A DNA stretch of 41,660 nt from Marmoricola sp. (lineage in GTDB: Bacteria; Actinomycetota; Actinomycetes; Propionibacteriales; Nocardioidaceae), in contig NZ_JAOPXI010000064.1 of NCBI RefSeq assembly GCF_025965215.1, positions 1 through 41,660 on the forward strand, given 5' to 3'. The first letter of the stretch is position 1. Each line of letters starts with the position of its first letter. The position numbers and the translations under genes are program-made. A model generated the notes under the pieces. That model did not search any database. It had not been told where the DNA came from and was given only the letters and a program-made list of their open reading frames with translations. Below, piece after piece: positions 9,112-17,471 of the stretch.

Positions 9112-9617
9112 AGGACCAGCACGCGCCCGGCCACGACGAGGTGGACCTCGTCGCACACCGCGGCGATCCGCTGGTTGAGGGTGCCGAGGAGGTCGCGGAA
9201 CAGCCGTCCGGAGGCGTGCTCCGGCACGACTCCGAGGCCGACCTCGTTGGTCACCAGCACGATGTCGTCGGCGTCGCGGACAGCGTCGACGGCGGCGCTC
9301 AGCGCGTCCTCGACAGCATCGGTCCAGCCCGTGCCGGTCCACGCGTCGAGCTCGTCGAGCCGCGTGGCCAGCCAGGTACCGAGGCAGTCGACGAGGACGG
9401 GACCGGCAGGAAGAACGGTCAGGTCGGTGCTCTCGACCGTCACCCAGTGCGCCGGGCGGCGGGCCCGGTGCGCAGCGATCCGTGCCTGCCACTCCGCGTC
9501 GTCGGGGGTCGGGACAGGTCCCGCAGCGACATAGGTGACCACGGCCCGGTCGGCCAGCAGCCTCTCGGCGTGGGCCGACTTGCCCGACCGCACCCCACCG
9601 GTGACCAGGATCCGCAC
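9108..9617 (-). CDS. cobU: Adenosylcobinamide kinase / guanylyltransferase CobU
   Basis: The 169-residue protein starts RILVTGGVRSGKSAHAERLL, the P-loop of the family, followed by AAHRARRPAHWVTVE, which holds the histidine that is guanylylated, then VLVDCLGTWL and LVTNEVGLGVVP. It phosphorylates adenosylcobinamide and converts it to the GDP form in nucleotide loop assembly. GTG 9617 shares one base with the cobT stop (TAGTG). It is the middle gene of the cobT-cobU-cobD unit downstream of a cobalamin riboswitch. Confidence 0.96.
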   Translation of the reverse strand: MRILVTGGVRSGKSAHAERLLADRAVVTYVAAGPVPTPDDAEWQARIAAHRARRPAHWVTVESTDLTVLPAGPVLVDCLGTWLATRLDELDAWTGTGWTDAVEDALSAAVDAVRDADDIVLVTNEVGLGVVPEHASGRLFRDLLGTLNQRIAAVCDEVHLVVAGRVLVL

Positions 9618-10672
9618 TAGATGGCGAGCTCGCTGAGCAGCGCGACATCGCGCAGCAGCGCCGCAGCCGACCGCACCACCGGCACCGCCGCCACAGCTCC
9701 GCTGCCCTCTCCCAGGCGCATGCCGAGGTCGAGCAGCGGCTCGAGGCCGAGCTTGTCCAGCGCCAGGCTCTGGGCCGGCTCCGTGGACCGGTGACCGGCA
9801 GCGAACCAGGCGGCCGCACCGGGCTCGATGCGATCGGCCATCACAGCGCAGGCGACGGCGATGACACCGTCCAGCAGTACCGGCACGCCGGCGCGTGCTG
9901 CGGCGACCATGAAACCGACCGCCGCGGCGAGGTCGGCTCCCCCGAGGGCAGCAAGGATCTCGACCGGCCGGAGTTCGCCGTCCTGGTCAGCTCTGGCGTT
10001 CACCCGGTCGAGCCCCTGCTGGATCAGGTCCTTCTTGTGCTCCCAGGCGGCGTCGTCGATCCCGGTACCTCGACCGGTCACCTCGACTGCCGGCATCCCG
10101 AGGCTCATGGCGATCAGCGCGGTGGCCGGGGTGGTGTTGCCGATCCCCATGTCGCCGCTGATCAGCAGCTGGGCCCCGGCTGCGATCTCCTCGGCCGCGA
10201 TCCGGGCGCCGGCTTCCAGCGCGGCCTGGGTCTCCGCCATGGTGAGGGCGTCGGTCAGGTGCAGAGGTTCGCTTGACCGGCGGATCTTGAATCGCTGGAC
10301 GTCGGGATCGATGCCCTCGAGGTCGTCGTCGACGGCGATATCGAGCACCCGGACGTGGACGTCATGGGTGTGCGCGAGCGCCGAGACCCCGGCGCGACCG
10401 GCGGCGAAGGTGCGCACCATCGCCGGTGTCACGGCCGCCGGGTACGCAGAGACGCCGTGCGCCGCGACCCCGTGGTCGCCGGCGAAGATCACCGCCCGCA
10501 CGTTCTGCGGGACCAGCGGGGGGCACTGGCCTTGGACCGCGGCGAGCCAGACACCGAGCTCGCCGAGGCGACCCAGCGCCCCGGCGGGAGTGGCCAGACC
10601 GGCCAGTCGTTCGGCGGCCGCCGTACGGGCCTGTGCGGACGGGGGCGTGAGCGTGGACATGGCGTCAGCCAT
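9617..10672 (-). CDS. cobT: Nicotinate-nucleotide-dimethylbenzimidazole phosphoribosyltransferase CobT
   Basis: The 351-residue protein shows CobT motifs FAGDHGVAAHGVSAYP, SGDMGIGNTTPATAL, LAALGGADLAAAVGF and, near the end, LGMRLGEGSGAV, which carries the catalytic glutamate. It makes alpha-ribazole phosphate, the lower ligand precursor. ATG 10672 is chosen for the strong GGAGGAGG about 5 bp upstream; ATG 10660 is an internal alternative, and the open frame up to 10753 enters the riboswitch. It is the first gene of the unit, and the aptamer ends about 57 bp before its start. No cobS follows, unlike many cobUTS clusters. Confidence 0.96.
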   Translation of the reverse strand: MADAMSTLTPPSAQARTAAAERLAGLATPAGALGRLGELGVWLAAVQGQCPPLVPQNVRAVIFAGDHGVAAHGVSAYPAAVTPAMVRTFAAGRAGVSALAHTHDVHVRVLDIAVDDDLEGIDPDVQRFKIRRSSEPLHLTDALTMAETQAALEAGARIAAEEIAAGAQLLISGDMGIGNTTPATALIAMSLGMPAVEVTGRGTGIDDAAWEHKKDLIQQGLDRVNARADQDGELRPVEILAALGGADLAAAVGFMVAAARAGVPVLLDGVIAVACAVMADRIEPGAAAWFAAGHRSTEPAQSLALDKLGLEPLLDLGMRLGEGSGAVAAVPVVRSAAALLRDVALLSELAI

Positions 10673-10728
10673 CAGGTCCTCCTCCGGGATGGTGCGTCCC
10701 AAGTAGTTGGTTTCATCCAAACTGGATG

Positions 10729-10816
10729 ACCAGGCTGTTGGGTCTGACTCCACCGCCGAAGCGGTGTCACAGTAGCGCGACTGTGCCGGATTCCCACCGG
10801 CTTCCTCGAGCCTGGT
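10729..10816 (-). promoter_or_regulatory. Cobalamin riboswitch upstream of cobT
   Basis: On the minus strand the core reads GGAAGCCGGTGGGAATCCGG, then CACAGTCGCGCTACTGTGA (B12 box region), a GC hairpin CACCGCTTCGGCGGTG, and GAGTCAGACC. The ends close through an 8-bp stem (ACCAGGCT/AGCCTGGT on the plus strand, 10729-10736 with 10809-10816). A further hairpin CATCCAGTTTGGATG (10714-10728) follows before the cobT ribosome site and could belong to the switching part. Control of translation or early termination by adenosylcobalamin is expected. The 5' arm may extend to about 10835. Confidence 0.9.
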
Positions 10817-10849
10817 GCGCCCATCGTAGGGCGTGGGTGACCGGGTTCC

Positions 10850-13411
10850 TCAGGTGCCTGGTCGAAGGGCGGCCAGGGCAGCCACGAGTGCCGCGGTCGG
10901 CTCGCGTTCACGTACGGCGATCCGCACCCAGCTTGCGTCCAGGCCCGGGAACGTGTCGGCCCGACGCACCGCGAAACCGGCCCGCCGCAAGGCGAGGTGC
11001 ACTCCGGCGCCGGGTCGGGCGAGGACGAACGGAGCCGTCGAGGCGATGTGCTCGATGCCCAGCCGCGCCAGCTCGCCGGTGAGGTACTCACGGTCGCGCG
11101 CGATGCGCGCCACCCGTCGGCCGGCCTCCTGGCTCGCCTCCGCCGATGTGCAGGCGATCAGCGCGGCGACCGCTGCCGCCGAGACCGACCACGGGGTCTG
11201 CCGCCTGGCAAGTGCGGTGATGGTCTCGGCATCCCCGGTCATGTACCCGGCCCGGATGCCCGGGATCGTCCACAGCTTCGTCAGGCTGCGGATCACCAGC
11301 AGGCCGGGCCTCGCGATGCCGGCGAGCGATTCTCGGTCGTCCTCGAGGAAGGCCTCGTCGATGACGACCAGCCGACCTGGGGCGAGCAGCTCGAGCAGCG
11401 CCGAGGCACGATGCCTGACTCCCGTCGGATTGGTCGGGTTGCCGATGAGGACCAGGTCCGCCTCGGCCGGCACCAGCGAGGTGTCGAGCCGGAACCCGGT
11501 CGCAGCCGTCAGGGTGACGTGCTGCACCGGCAGGCCCTCGAGGGCCACGTCCGGCTCGGTGAACTGGGGGTGCACGACGACCGGGCACCTCCACGACCGC
11601 AGCCGCGCAACCAGTCCGAAGGCCTCGGCGGCCCCGGCCGTCGGCAGCACCGTGTCCGGGCTTCGGCCGTGCCGGACAGCGATCGCATCACGGGCCGGCG
11701 TCGCGTCCGGATAGCGGCCCGGATCGGCCGCGAGCAGGGCTGCCTCCAGCCAGGCGGGCCGCGGGCCGTCGTACACGTTCACGGCGAAGTCGGCCAGACC
11801 TGGCGTTGTCTCGGCGTCGCCGTGGTGCCGCAGGGGCTCGTGGGGAGGGTCAGCGAGCGCGTCACCGCATCTCGGCAAGCTCGATGACCGGGACGGGGAC
11901 GACGACCGGGACGGGGACGACCGGGACGGGGACGACCGGGACGGGGACGACCGGGACGGGGACGACCGGGACGGGGACGACCAGGGGGGGAGCGCGACCG
12001 GCTCAGCCGCATGGGCGGCTACGGCGAACCGGGCGGCGAGCTGCGGGTGACCGGCCCAGTGGGTGTGCAGGTACGCCGCGTGCAGGTTCGGGCCCGCGAC
12101 GCCGTCGACGAGTCCCTCGCCGAAGCTCCAGGCGGCCTGCCCGGGGGAGGAGAGCAGGTGGGTGCGATGGAACTCGTGGCCGGTCACCACCTGGCCCGCG
12201 GTCGTGAGCAGGTTCTCGCCCGCCGCAGTCGCGGTCCGGTACGCGAGGGTCAGCTGCGGTGCCATCGCAGCCTCGACCGGGACCGCACCGACCATCTCGG
12301 CCCCGTCGACGGTGCGGCACAGGTAGAGCAGGCCGGCACACTCGGCGACCGTGGGCAGGCCGTTCGCGATCGCGGCGCGGAGTTGGGTGCGAAGCCTGTC
12401 GTTGCCGCTCAGGTCAGCCGCGTGCAGCTCGGGGAAGCCGCCGCCGAGGTAGACGCCGCGGGTGCCGGCCGGAAGCGAGTCGTCGGTGGCCGGGTCGAAG
12501 ACGATTGGATCGCAGCCGGCGGCGCGGAGCAGCTCGGTGGTCTCGGCGTAGGAGAACGTGAACGCACGGCCGCCGGCCACGGCGATCACCGGGTGGTCGT
12601 CTCCGGTCGTCGAGCTTGCCGAGACGTGGTGACCCGACAGCACGGCAGTCGGGTCCCAGGGATCGCCCACCAGGTCCGGGGCCCCCTTCGCCAGCCGGAC
12701 CACGGCCTCGAGGTCGATCCGCTCCGCAACCTGGGCGGCAAGCCGCTCGAGCGCGGCAGCGGCGTCGGTCCGCTCGGCCGCGGGTACGAGCCCGAGGTGG
12801 CGCGAGGGCGCCTCGATCCCGTCGTCGCGCCGCAGTACGCCCAGGACCGGGTAGCGATCGCCGAGCGCACGCAGGACCTCGCCGGCGTGGCGATCCGAAC
12901 CGGCCTTGTTGAGCACCAGCCCGACGATGTCCGCAGCGTCGGCTCCTGAGCAGGGCCGTCCCGGCCCGTCTCGAAGGGCCCAGGTCGTCATCCCGTGCAC
13001 CGTCGCGGCGATCGAACGCGAGGCGTGCGAGATGTCGACCACGAGGACGACCGGGGTGCGGGTGACCTCGGCGACGTGCGCGCTCGAGGAGAAGCCGTCG
13101 CCGCCGAGCTGGCCGTCGTACAGGCCCATGACGCCCTCGATGATCGCGAGGTCGGCACCGGCAGCGCCGTGCAGGAGCAGCGGGACCAGCTGCTCCTCCC
13201 CGACGAGGTGCGGGTCCAGGTTGCGGCCGGGCCTGCCGGTGGCCAGGGCGTGGTAGCCCGGGTCGATGTAGTCCGGCCCGACCTTGTGCCCGCTGATCGT
13301 CAGGCCCGTGCGCGCCAGCGCCGCCATCAACCCGGTGGCGACCGTGGTCTTGCCATGGCCCGATGCGGGCGCGGCGATCATCAGGCGGGGCAGGGCTGTG
13401 GTGGTCACCAT
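10850..13411 (-). CDS. cobB: CobB-CobC fusion: cobyrinate a,c-diamide synthase + aminotransferase-like domain
   Basis: One 853-residue frame joins two enzymes. Residues ~1-460 are CobB: P-loop APASGHGKTTVATGL, VGPDYIDPGYH, EGVMGLYDG and a glutamine amidotransferase domain with C358 in AECAGLLYLC; it amidates the a and c side chains of cobyrinic acid. Residues ~520-853 are a PLP enzyme of the CobC/CobD type: DFAVNVYDGP, NPTNPTG, VIDEAFLED and Lys712 in RSLTKLWTIPG; it acts in aminopropanol arm attachment or threonine-phosphate decarboxylation. The linker (about residues 470-515) holds six SSPSR units and the peptide SLPRCGD from a dispersed repeat. A second repeat copy encodes HHVSASSTTGDD (residues ~260-271). 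ATG 13411 or GTG 13408 starts it, overlapping cobO. Confidence 0.93.
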   Translation of the reverse strand: MVTTTALPRLMIAAPASGHGKTTVATGLMAALARTGLTISGHKVGPDYIDPGYHALATGRPGRNLDPHLVGEEQLVPLLLHGAAGADLAIIEGVMGLYDGQLGGDGFSSSAHVAEVTRTPVVLVVDISHASRSIAATVHGMTTWALRDGPGRPCSGADAADIVGLVLNKAGSDRHAGEVLRALGDRYPVLGVLRRDDGIEAPSRHLGLVPAAERTDAAAALERLAAQVAERIDLEAVVRLAKGAPDLVGDPWDPTAVLSGHHVSASSTTGDDHPVIAVAGGRAFTFSYAETTELLRAAGCDPIVFDPATDDSLPAGTRGVYLGGGFPELHAADLSGNDRLRTQLRAAIANGLPTVAECAGLLYLCRTVDGAEMVGAVPVEAAMAPQLTLAYRTATAAGENLLTTAGQVVTGHEFHRTHLLSSPGQAAWSFGEGLVDGVAGPNLHAAYLHTHWAGHPQLAARFAVAAHAAEPVALPPWSSPSRSSPSRSSPSRSSPSRSSPSRSSSPSRSSSLPRCGDALADPPHEPLRHHGDAETTPGLADFAVNVYDGPRPAWLEAALLAADPGRYPDATPARDAIAVRHGRSPDTVLPTAGAAEAFGLVARLRSWRCPVVVHPQFTEPDVALEGLPVQHVTLTAATGFRLDTSLVPAEADLVLIGNPTNPTGVRHRASALLELLAPGRLVVIDEAFLEDDRESLAGIARPGLLVIRSLTKLWTIPGIRAGYMTGDAETITALARRQTPWSVSAAAVAALIACTSAEASQEAGRRVARIARDREYLTGELARLGIEHIASTAPFVLARPGAGVHLALRRAGFAVRRADTFPGLDASWVRIAVREREPTAALVAALAALRPGT
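11861..11892 (+). repeat. Family B dispersed repeat, copy 1 (CobB-CobC linker)
   Basis: The plus strand reads GTCACCGCATCTCGGCAAGC followed by TCGATGACCGGG. It is nearly identical to 18967-18998 and, inverted, to 12601-12634. On the coding strand it gives the peptide SRSSSLPRCGD in the CobB-CobC linker, without breaking the frame. Confidence 0.75.
11886..11978 (+). repeat. 15-bp minisatellite in the CobB-CobC linker
   Basis: GACCGGGACGGGGAC occurs six times: once at 11886-11900, then after a 3-bp GAC spacer five times in perfect tandem (11904-11978). On the coding strand each unit gives SSPSR, so copy number changes stay in frame. The first unit overlaps the end of the family B repeat, which may have seeded the array. 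Confidence 0.9.
12601..12634 (-). repeat. Family B dispersed repeat, copy 2 (inside CobB)
   Basis: On the minus strand it reads GGTCACCACGTCTCGGCAAG followed by CTCGACGACCGGAG, matching copies at 11861 and 18967. It encodes HHVSASSTTGDD between the ATPase and amidotransferase domains of CobB, in a different reading frame and orientation from the SLPRCGD copies. Confidence 0.75.
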
Positions 13412-14019
13412 TCGATGCCGCGCTGCCCTTTCTGGCCGGCGTCCATCGGGTGTTTGACGCAACCCATCTCGGTCACCAGGTCGGCCGCGTCGATCAACCG
13501 CGGGTCGGCACGTCGCCCGGTGATCACGACGTGTTGGTGCCCCGGCCGTTCGGCCAGGGTGGCCAGGACGTCGTCCAGGTCGACCCAGCCCCAGGTGATC
13601 GGGTAGGTGAACTCGTCGAGGACGTACAGGTCGTGCTCCTCGGCAGCGATCCGGCGCTGGATCTCCCGCCAGCCCTCGACAGCGGCCGCTTCGTGGTCAT
13701 CGGTGGTGCCGGCCTTCTTCGACCAGGACCAGCCGGCACCCATCTTCTGCCAGTCGACCGGGCCGCCGACGCCGGTGCCGCGGTGCAGCTCGCCGAGCTG
13801 CTCGAAGACCGCCTGCTCGCCGAGCCGCCACTTGGCCGACTTCACGAACTGGAAGATGCCCAGGCTCCAGCCCTGGTTCCAGCCCCGCAACGCGAGTCCG
13901 AAGGCTGCGGTCGACTTGCCCTTGCCGTCACCGGTGTGCACCGCGAGCAACGGCCGGTGGCGACGTTGTCGCGTCGAGAGCCCGTCGTCGGGAACGGCCA
14001 CCGGCTGACCCTGCGGCAT
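13405..14019 (-). CDS. cobO: Cob(I)yrinic acid a,c-diamide adenosyltransferase CobO
   Basis: The 204-residue protein has the CobO P-loop HTGDGKGKSTAAFGLALR (residues ~28-45), then WSLGIFQFVKSAKW, a central LYVLDEFTYPITWGW and HVVITGRRADPRLIDAADLVTEM near the end. It transfers the 5'-deoxyadenosyl group of ATP to the reduced corrinoid. Its ATG (14019) overlaps the ChlID stop by one base (TGATG on the coding strand) and its stop overlaps the CobB start, so three genes form one tightly packed unit behind the chlID riboswitch. Confidence 0.96.
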   Translation of the reverse strand: MPQGQPVAVPDDGLSTRQRRHRPLLAVHTGDGKGKSTAAFGLALRGWNQGWSLGIFQFVKSAKWRLGEQAVFEQLGELHRGTGVGGPVDWQKMGAGWSWSKKAGTTDDHEAAAVEGWREIQRRIAAEEHDLYVLDEFTYPITWGWVDLDDVLATLAERPGHQHVVITGRRADPRLIDAADLVTEMGCVKHPMDAGQKGQRGIEW

Positions 14020-16031
14020 CAGGCGGCCCCCCCGACCCGGTGCCGGACGGCCTCGGTGAGCGCCGTGGCACTGACCTCGCCGAGCGGGACGTGGTCGGCG
14101 CCGAGGTCGACTGCCAGATCGCGCGCCAGACCCATCCGGAAGCGCCCGGTCTCGCAGTCGATGACCAGTGTGGCGATCCCGCGCGTCGCGATATGTCGCG
14201 CCACGGCACGTGAGCGTGCCACCGCATCGGCACCGTACGTCGCGCGGCCGTCGGTGACGAGGACCAGCAGTGGTCGGCGGCGCGGATCCCGGACCGCTTC
14301 GATCCGCAGGGTCTCGAGTGCGCTCAGGAGTCCTTCGGCCAGCGGGGTGCGGCCGCCGGCCGGGAGGTCGTCGAGCCGGGCCGCGGCGATCTCGACCGAG
14401 GACGTGGCCGGCAGCGCGAGCACCGCCGCGTCCGCGCGGAAGGTGACCAGACCGACCTTGTCCCGTCGACGGTAGGCATCGAGCAGCAGGGACAGGACGG
14501 CGGCCTTGACCTGCTGCATGCGCGCACGTGCTGCCATCGAGCCGGAGGCATCGACGCAGAACATGATCAGGTTGGCTTCCTTGCCCTCCCGGACGGCGAT
14601 CCGGAGGTCCTCGGGCCGGAGTGTCAGCCGGCTGTCCCTGGCCCTCCCGGCCTGGTGCGCAGCTGCGGCGCGGATGGTCTCGACGAGGTGGATCGCGCCG
14701 CCGGAGCCGTCGAGCCGCCGGGCCCCGATCCGGCGCCCCGCGCTGGTGATGGCGCGACTGCGTCGGCCCTGGTCGCCGGTGCCGAGGCCGGAGACCGCGA
14801 AGAGCTTCGGGCGGTAGGGCTCACCGGCGGTGGTTGTCGTCGAGTCGCCGTTCGCTGGGCCGGCCCCCACGGTCGTCGAGCTTGCCGAGACGTCGGAACT
14901 CTCGGCGCTGGGTCGGAGTTCGGTCTGGTTCGTGGGTGCGGGCGTTTCGGCAAGCTCGACGACCGGGTGCTGATCGGCGTCTGCGCGTCCAGGACCCTCG
15001 TCGGGCGGCTCGGGCTCAGGATCGTCCTCGCCGAGGACCTGGTCGAGCAGGGCCTCGTCGATGCCCGGGGCGTCGAAGGGATTGCGACGGCGGCGGTGCG
15101 GCAGGGAGAGCCGGGCTGCTGCGCGGATGTCGGCTCGCTCGACGCGGGAACCGCCACGCCAGGCCGCATGCGCGATCGCGGCCCGAGCCGTGACCAGGTC
15201 GGCACGCATCCCGTCGACGTCGAAGGCGGCACAGACCTCGGCGATCTTGAGGAGGGCGGCGTCATCGAGGGCCACCGACTCCAGCGCCGCCTGGGCCTTC
15301 TCGATCCTGGCGGTGAACGATCGCTCGGCCTCCTCCCAGTCGGCCACGAAACCGGCAGGGTCCGCGTCGTAGGCCATCCGGCGGCGTACGACCTCGACCC
15401 GCAGGGCCGGATCGCGAGGAGCGGCGACCTCGACGGTCAGCCCGAAGCGGTCCAGCAGCTGCGGCCGGAGCTCGCCCTCCTCGGGGTTCATCGTCCCGAC
15501 CAGGACGAAGCGTGCGGCGTGCTCGACCGAGATGCCGTCCCGCTCGACCGTCGAGGTGCCCATGGCTGCGGCGTCGAGGAGCAGGTCGACGAGGTGGTCG
15601 TGCAGCAGGTTGACCTCGTCGACGTACAGGATCCCGCGGTGGGCCCGGGCCAGCAGCCCGGGCTCGTACTCGGTCCTGCCTTCGGACAGCGCACGCTCGA
15701 GGTGCAGCGATCCGAGGACCCGGTCCTCGGTGGCGCCGACGGGGAGCTCGACGAGGCGGACCGGCCGGGTCTCCCGTGCCGGGTTGTCGCCGAACGGGCC
15801 GTCGGGCGAGACGGCGTGCGGGTCGTCCGGATCGGAGCAGAAGCGGTCACCGGCGACCACGTCGATCGGAGGCAGCACGGCCGCGAGCGACCGGACCATC
15901 GTCGACTTGGCGGTGCCCTTCTCGCCGCGGATCAGGACGCCGCCGACGTCGGGCGAGATCGTGGTGAGGATCAGGGCCAGGGCCATGTCCTGGGAACCGA
16001 CAACGGCGCTGAAAGGGAACTGCAGTGGCAT
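14019..16031 (-). CDS. Magnesium/cobalt chelatase ATPase with fused VWA domain (ChlI-ChlD)
   Basis: A 670-residue fusion. The N-terminal AAA+ domain has Walker A GEKGTAKST, the ChlI sequence VELPVGATEDRVLGSLHLERAL and Walker B GILYVDEVNLL. An acidic/Ser-rich linker follows (residues ~330-410). The C-terminal VWA domain has the metal site D494-A-S496-G-S498 in FCVDASGSM. With CobN it should form an ATP-driven cobaltochelatase, replacing the CobS/CobT pair of other aerobic pathways. The location among cob genes, after a cobalamin riboswitch, supports this over chlorophyll synthesis. GGGAG lies upstream of ATG 16031. Two family B repeats encode PVVELAETP and DVSASSTTV in the linker. Confidence 0.93.
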   Translation of the reverse strand: MPLQFPFSAVVGSQDMALALILTTISPDVGGVLIRGEKGTAKSTMVRSLAAVLPPIDVVAGDRFCSDPDDPHAVSPDGPFGDNPARETRPVRLVELPVGATEDRVLGSLHLERALSEGRTEYEPGLLARAHRGILYVDEVNLLHDHLVDLLLDAAAMGTSTVERDGISVEHAARFVLVGTMNPEEGELRPQLLDRFGLTVEVAAPRDPALRVEVVRRRMAYDADPAGFVADWEEAERSFTARIEKAQAALESVALDDAALLKIAEVCAAFDVDGMRADLVTARAAIAHAAWRGGSRVERADIRAAARLSLPHRRRRNPFDAPGIDEALLDQVLGEDDPEPEPPDEGPGRADADQHPVVELAETPAPTNQTELRPSAESSDVSASSTTVGAGPANGDSTTTTAGEPYRPKLFAVSGLGTGDQGRRSRAITSAGRRIGARRLDGSGGAIHLVETIRAAAAHQAGRARDSRLTLRPEDLRIAVREGKEANLIMFCVDASGSMAARARMQQVKAAVLSLLLDAYRRRDKVGLVTFRADAAVLALPATSSVEIAAARLDDLPAGGRTPLAEGLLSALETLRIEAVRDPRRRPLLVLVTDGRATYGADAVARSRAVARHIATRGIATLVIDCETGRFRMGLARDLAVDLGADHVPLGEVSATALTEAVRHRVGGAA
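14871..14892 (+). repeat. Family B repeat core, copy 3 (ChlID linker)
   Basis: GGTCGTCGAGCTTGCCGAGACG matches the core of the copy at 12601-12634 in the same orientation. With copy 4, 50 bp away, it forms an inverted pair. On the coding strand it gives DVSASSTTV in the AAA+/VWA linker. Confidence 0.75.
14943..14964 (-). repeat. Family B repeat core, copy 4 (ChlID linker, inverted)
   Basis: CGTTTCGGCAAGCTCGACGACC on the plus strand is the reverse complement of copy 3 with one change. It encodes PVVELAETP, so the same element is read in another frame from the neighbouring copy. Confidence 0.75.
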
Positions 16032-16059
16032 GGGGGCTCCCGCGCTTTAGCCATCGAAC

Positions 16060-16225
16060 ATCGGAGCGCGAGGCCGGTCTTCGGACTTCCGGAGTCGTCG
16101 TACGACGCTCCGGTCACCGCAGCGGGCCCTGTGCCGGACTCTCACCGGCTTCCCAGATTCTCCCCGTCGACCGATGACCGATGCTGCGGGTCACTGTGCT
16201 GGTCTCTGGGGCACCTCGTGCTTGG
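16060..16225 (-). promoter_or_regulatory. Cobalamin riboswitch upstream of chlID
   Basis: The minus strand carries CACGAGGTGCCCC, then GGGGAGAATCTGGGAAGCCGGTGAGAG in pieces of the P3-P6 core, TCCGGCACAGGGCCCGC, a GC-rich hairpin around CGTCGTACGACG, and GGAAGTCCGAAGACCGGCCTCG closing the aptamer. It is the longest of the four switches and the only one with the full 5' peripheral arm. It lies between divergent chlID and cobL, about 30 bp before the chlID start; it is in the wrong orientation to control cobL. The limits are approximate. Confidence 0.9.
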
Positions 16226-16250
16226 AGGCGTAACGATAACCTTTCCGCCC

Positions 16251-17471
16251 ATGGATCCCGCGCAGGCCAATTCCGTCGCCGTCTTCGGCATCGGCGCCGA
16301 CGGCTGGGAGAGCCTGGATCCCTCCTCCCAGCAGGCGATCCTGGCTGCGGAGGTCGTCCTCGGCGGAACCCGCCAGCTGACGCTGCTGCCGTCAGCCGAC
16401 CCTGCCAGTGGGCAGGAACGGATCGTGTGGCCTTCGCCGCTGCGCGATCACCTGGCCGCCCTGATCGACGACCACGCCGGCCGCTCTGTCGTCGCGCTGG
16501 CATCGGGAGACCCTCTCGTCTCGGGCATCGCCGCCACCCTGATCGACGTGCTCGGATCCGATCGGGTGCAGGTCGTCCCGGGCGTCTCGTCGGTCGCCCT
16601 GGCCCGGGCACGGCTGGGTTGGCCCGCCGAGACGGTCGAGGTCGTCACCCTGGTGGGACGCGATCCGCAGCGCATCCTGGCAGCGGTGGCGCCCGGGCAC
16701 CGCCTGATCGTGCTGTCCTCCGATGGCACGACTCCGGCCGTCGTTGCCGAGGTGCTCACCGGCGACGGGTACGGCGCGAGCACGATGACCGTGCTCGGCG
16801 ATCTCGGGACGTCGTACGAGTCCTGCCGCAGTGCACGCGCGGACGCGTGGAGCGGACCCTCGGCGGCGCTCAACCTGATCGCGATCGCCTGTGTGGGCAG
16901 GGGAAACTCCCGTACGCCGGGGCTTGCCGACGATGCCTTCGAGCACGACGGCCAGCTCACCCGACGCGACGCGCGAGCGTCGGCGCTGGCACGTCTGGCG
17001 CCCGCGCCGGGCCAGGTACTGTGGGACTTCGGTGCCGGTGCCGGTTCGATCGGGATCGAGTGGATGCGATCCCATCCCACGACGCGTGCGATCGCGATCG
17101 AGGCCGACGCCGAGCGAGGCAGGCGGATCGGCCGCAACGCGAGCAGGCTCGGCGTACCGGGGTTGGAGGTCGTCGTCGGCCGGGCGCCCGGGGCACTGGC
17201 CGGGTTGGCCGCGCCCGACGCCGTCTTCGTCGGGGGCGGCGCGAGTCGCCCAGGTGTGCTCGACGCCGTCCTGGCCGCGCTGCGCCCGGGTGGACGTCTG
17301 GTGGTGCACGCGGTGACCCACCAGACCGAGTCCCTGCTCGTCGAGCGGTACACCGACCTCGGCGGTGAACTGATCCGGTTGCAGGTCGAGACTGCCGCAC
17401 CGATCGGGACGTTCACCGGGTGGAGTCCCGGCCGAGCGATCACGCAGTGGTCCTGGCAGGTGCCGCAGTGA
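16251..17471 (+). CDS. cobL: Precorrin-6Y C5,15-methyltransferase (decarboxylating) CobL
   Basis: The 406-residue protein fuses CbiE and CbiT. The N-terminal half is a tetrapyrrole methylase (VAVFGIGADGWESL, VVALASGDPLVSGIA, VQVVPGVSSVALA). The C-terminal half is a Rossmann methyltransferase with SAM motif WDFGAGAGSIGIEW. Together they methylate C5 and C15 and decarboxylate the acetate at C12 of precorrin-6B. ATG 16251 fits the family start; the open frame runs far upstream through chlID antisense and is not coding. Its stop overlaps cobM by 4 bp. No riboswitch in its own orientation is seen. Confidence 0.95.
   Translation: MDPAQANSVAVFGIGADGWESLDPSSQQAILAAEVVLGGTRQLTLLPSADPASGQERIVWPSPLRDHLAALIDDHAGRSVVALASGDPLVSGIAATLIDVLGSDRVQVVPGVSSVALARARLGWPAETVEVVTLVGRDPQRILAAVAPGHRLIVLSSDGTTPAVVAEVLTGDGYGASTMTVLGDLGTSYESCRSARADAWSGPSAALNLIAIACVGRGNSRTPGLADDAFEHDGQLTRRDARASALARLAPAPGQVLWDFGAGAGSIGIEWMRSHPTTRAIAIEADAERGRRIGRNASRLGVPGLEVVVGRAPGALAGLAAPDAVFVGGGASRPGVLDAVLAALRPGGRLVVHAVTHQTESLLVERYTDLGGELIRLQVETAAPIGTFTGWSPGRAITQWSWQVPQ

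Noticed and set aside
11886..11978. CRISPR-like array
   Set aside because: The units are 15 bp and directly adjacent without spacers, and no cas genes are seen; it is a coding minisatellite.
16226..16250. Own riboswitch for cobL
   Set aside because: All recognisable cobalamin aptamer sequence before cobL is on the minus strand and belongs to chlID; none is seen in cobL orientation.
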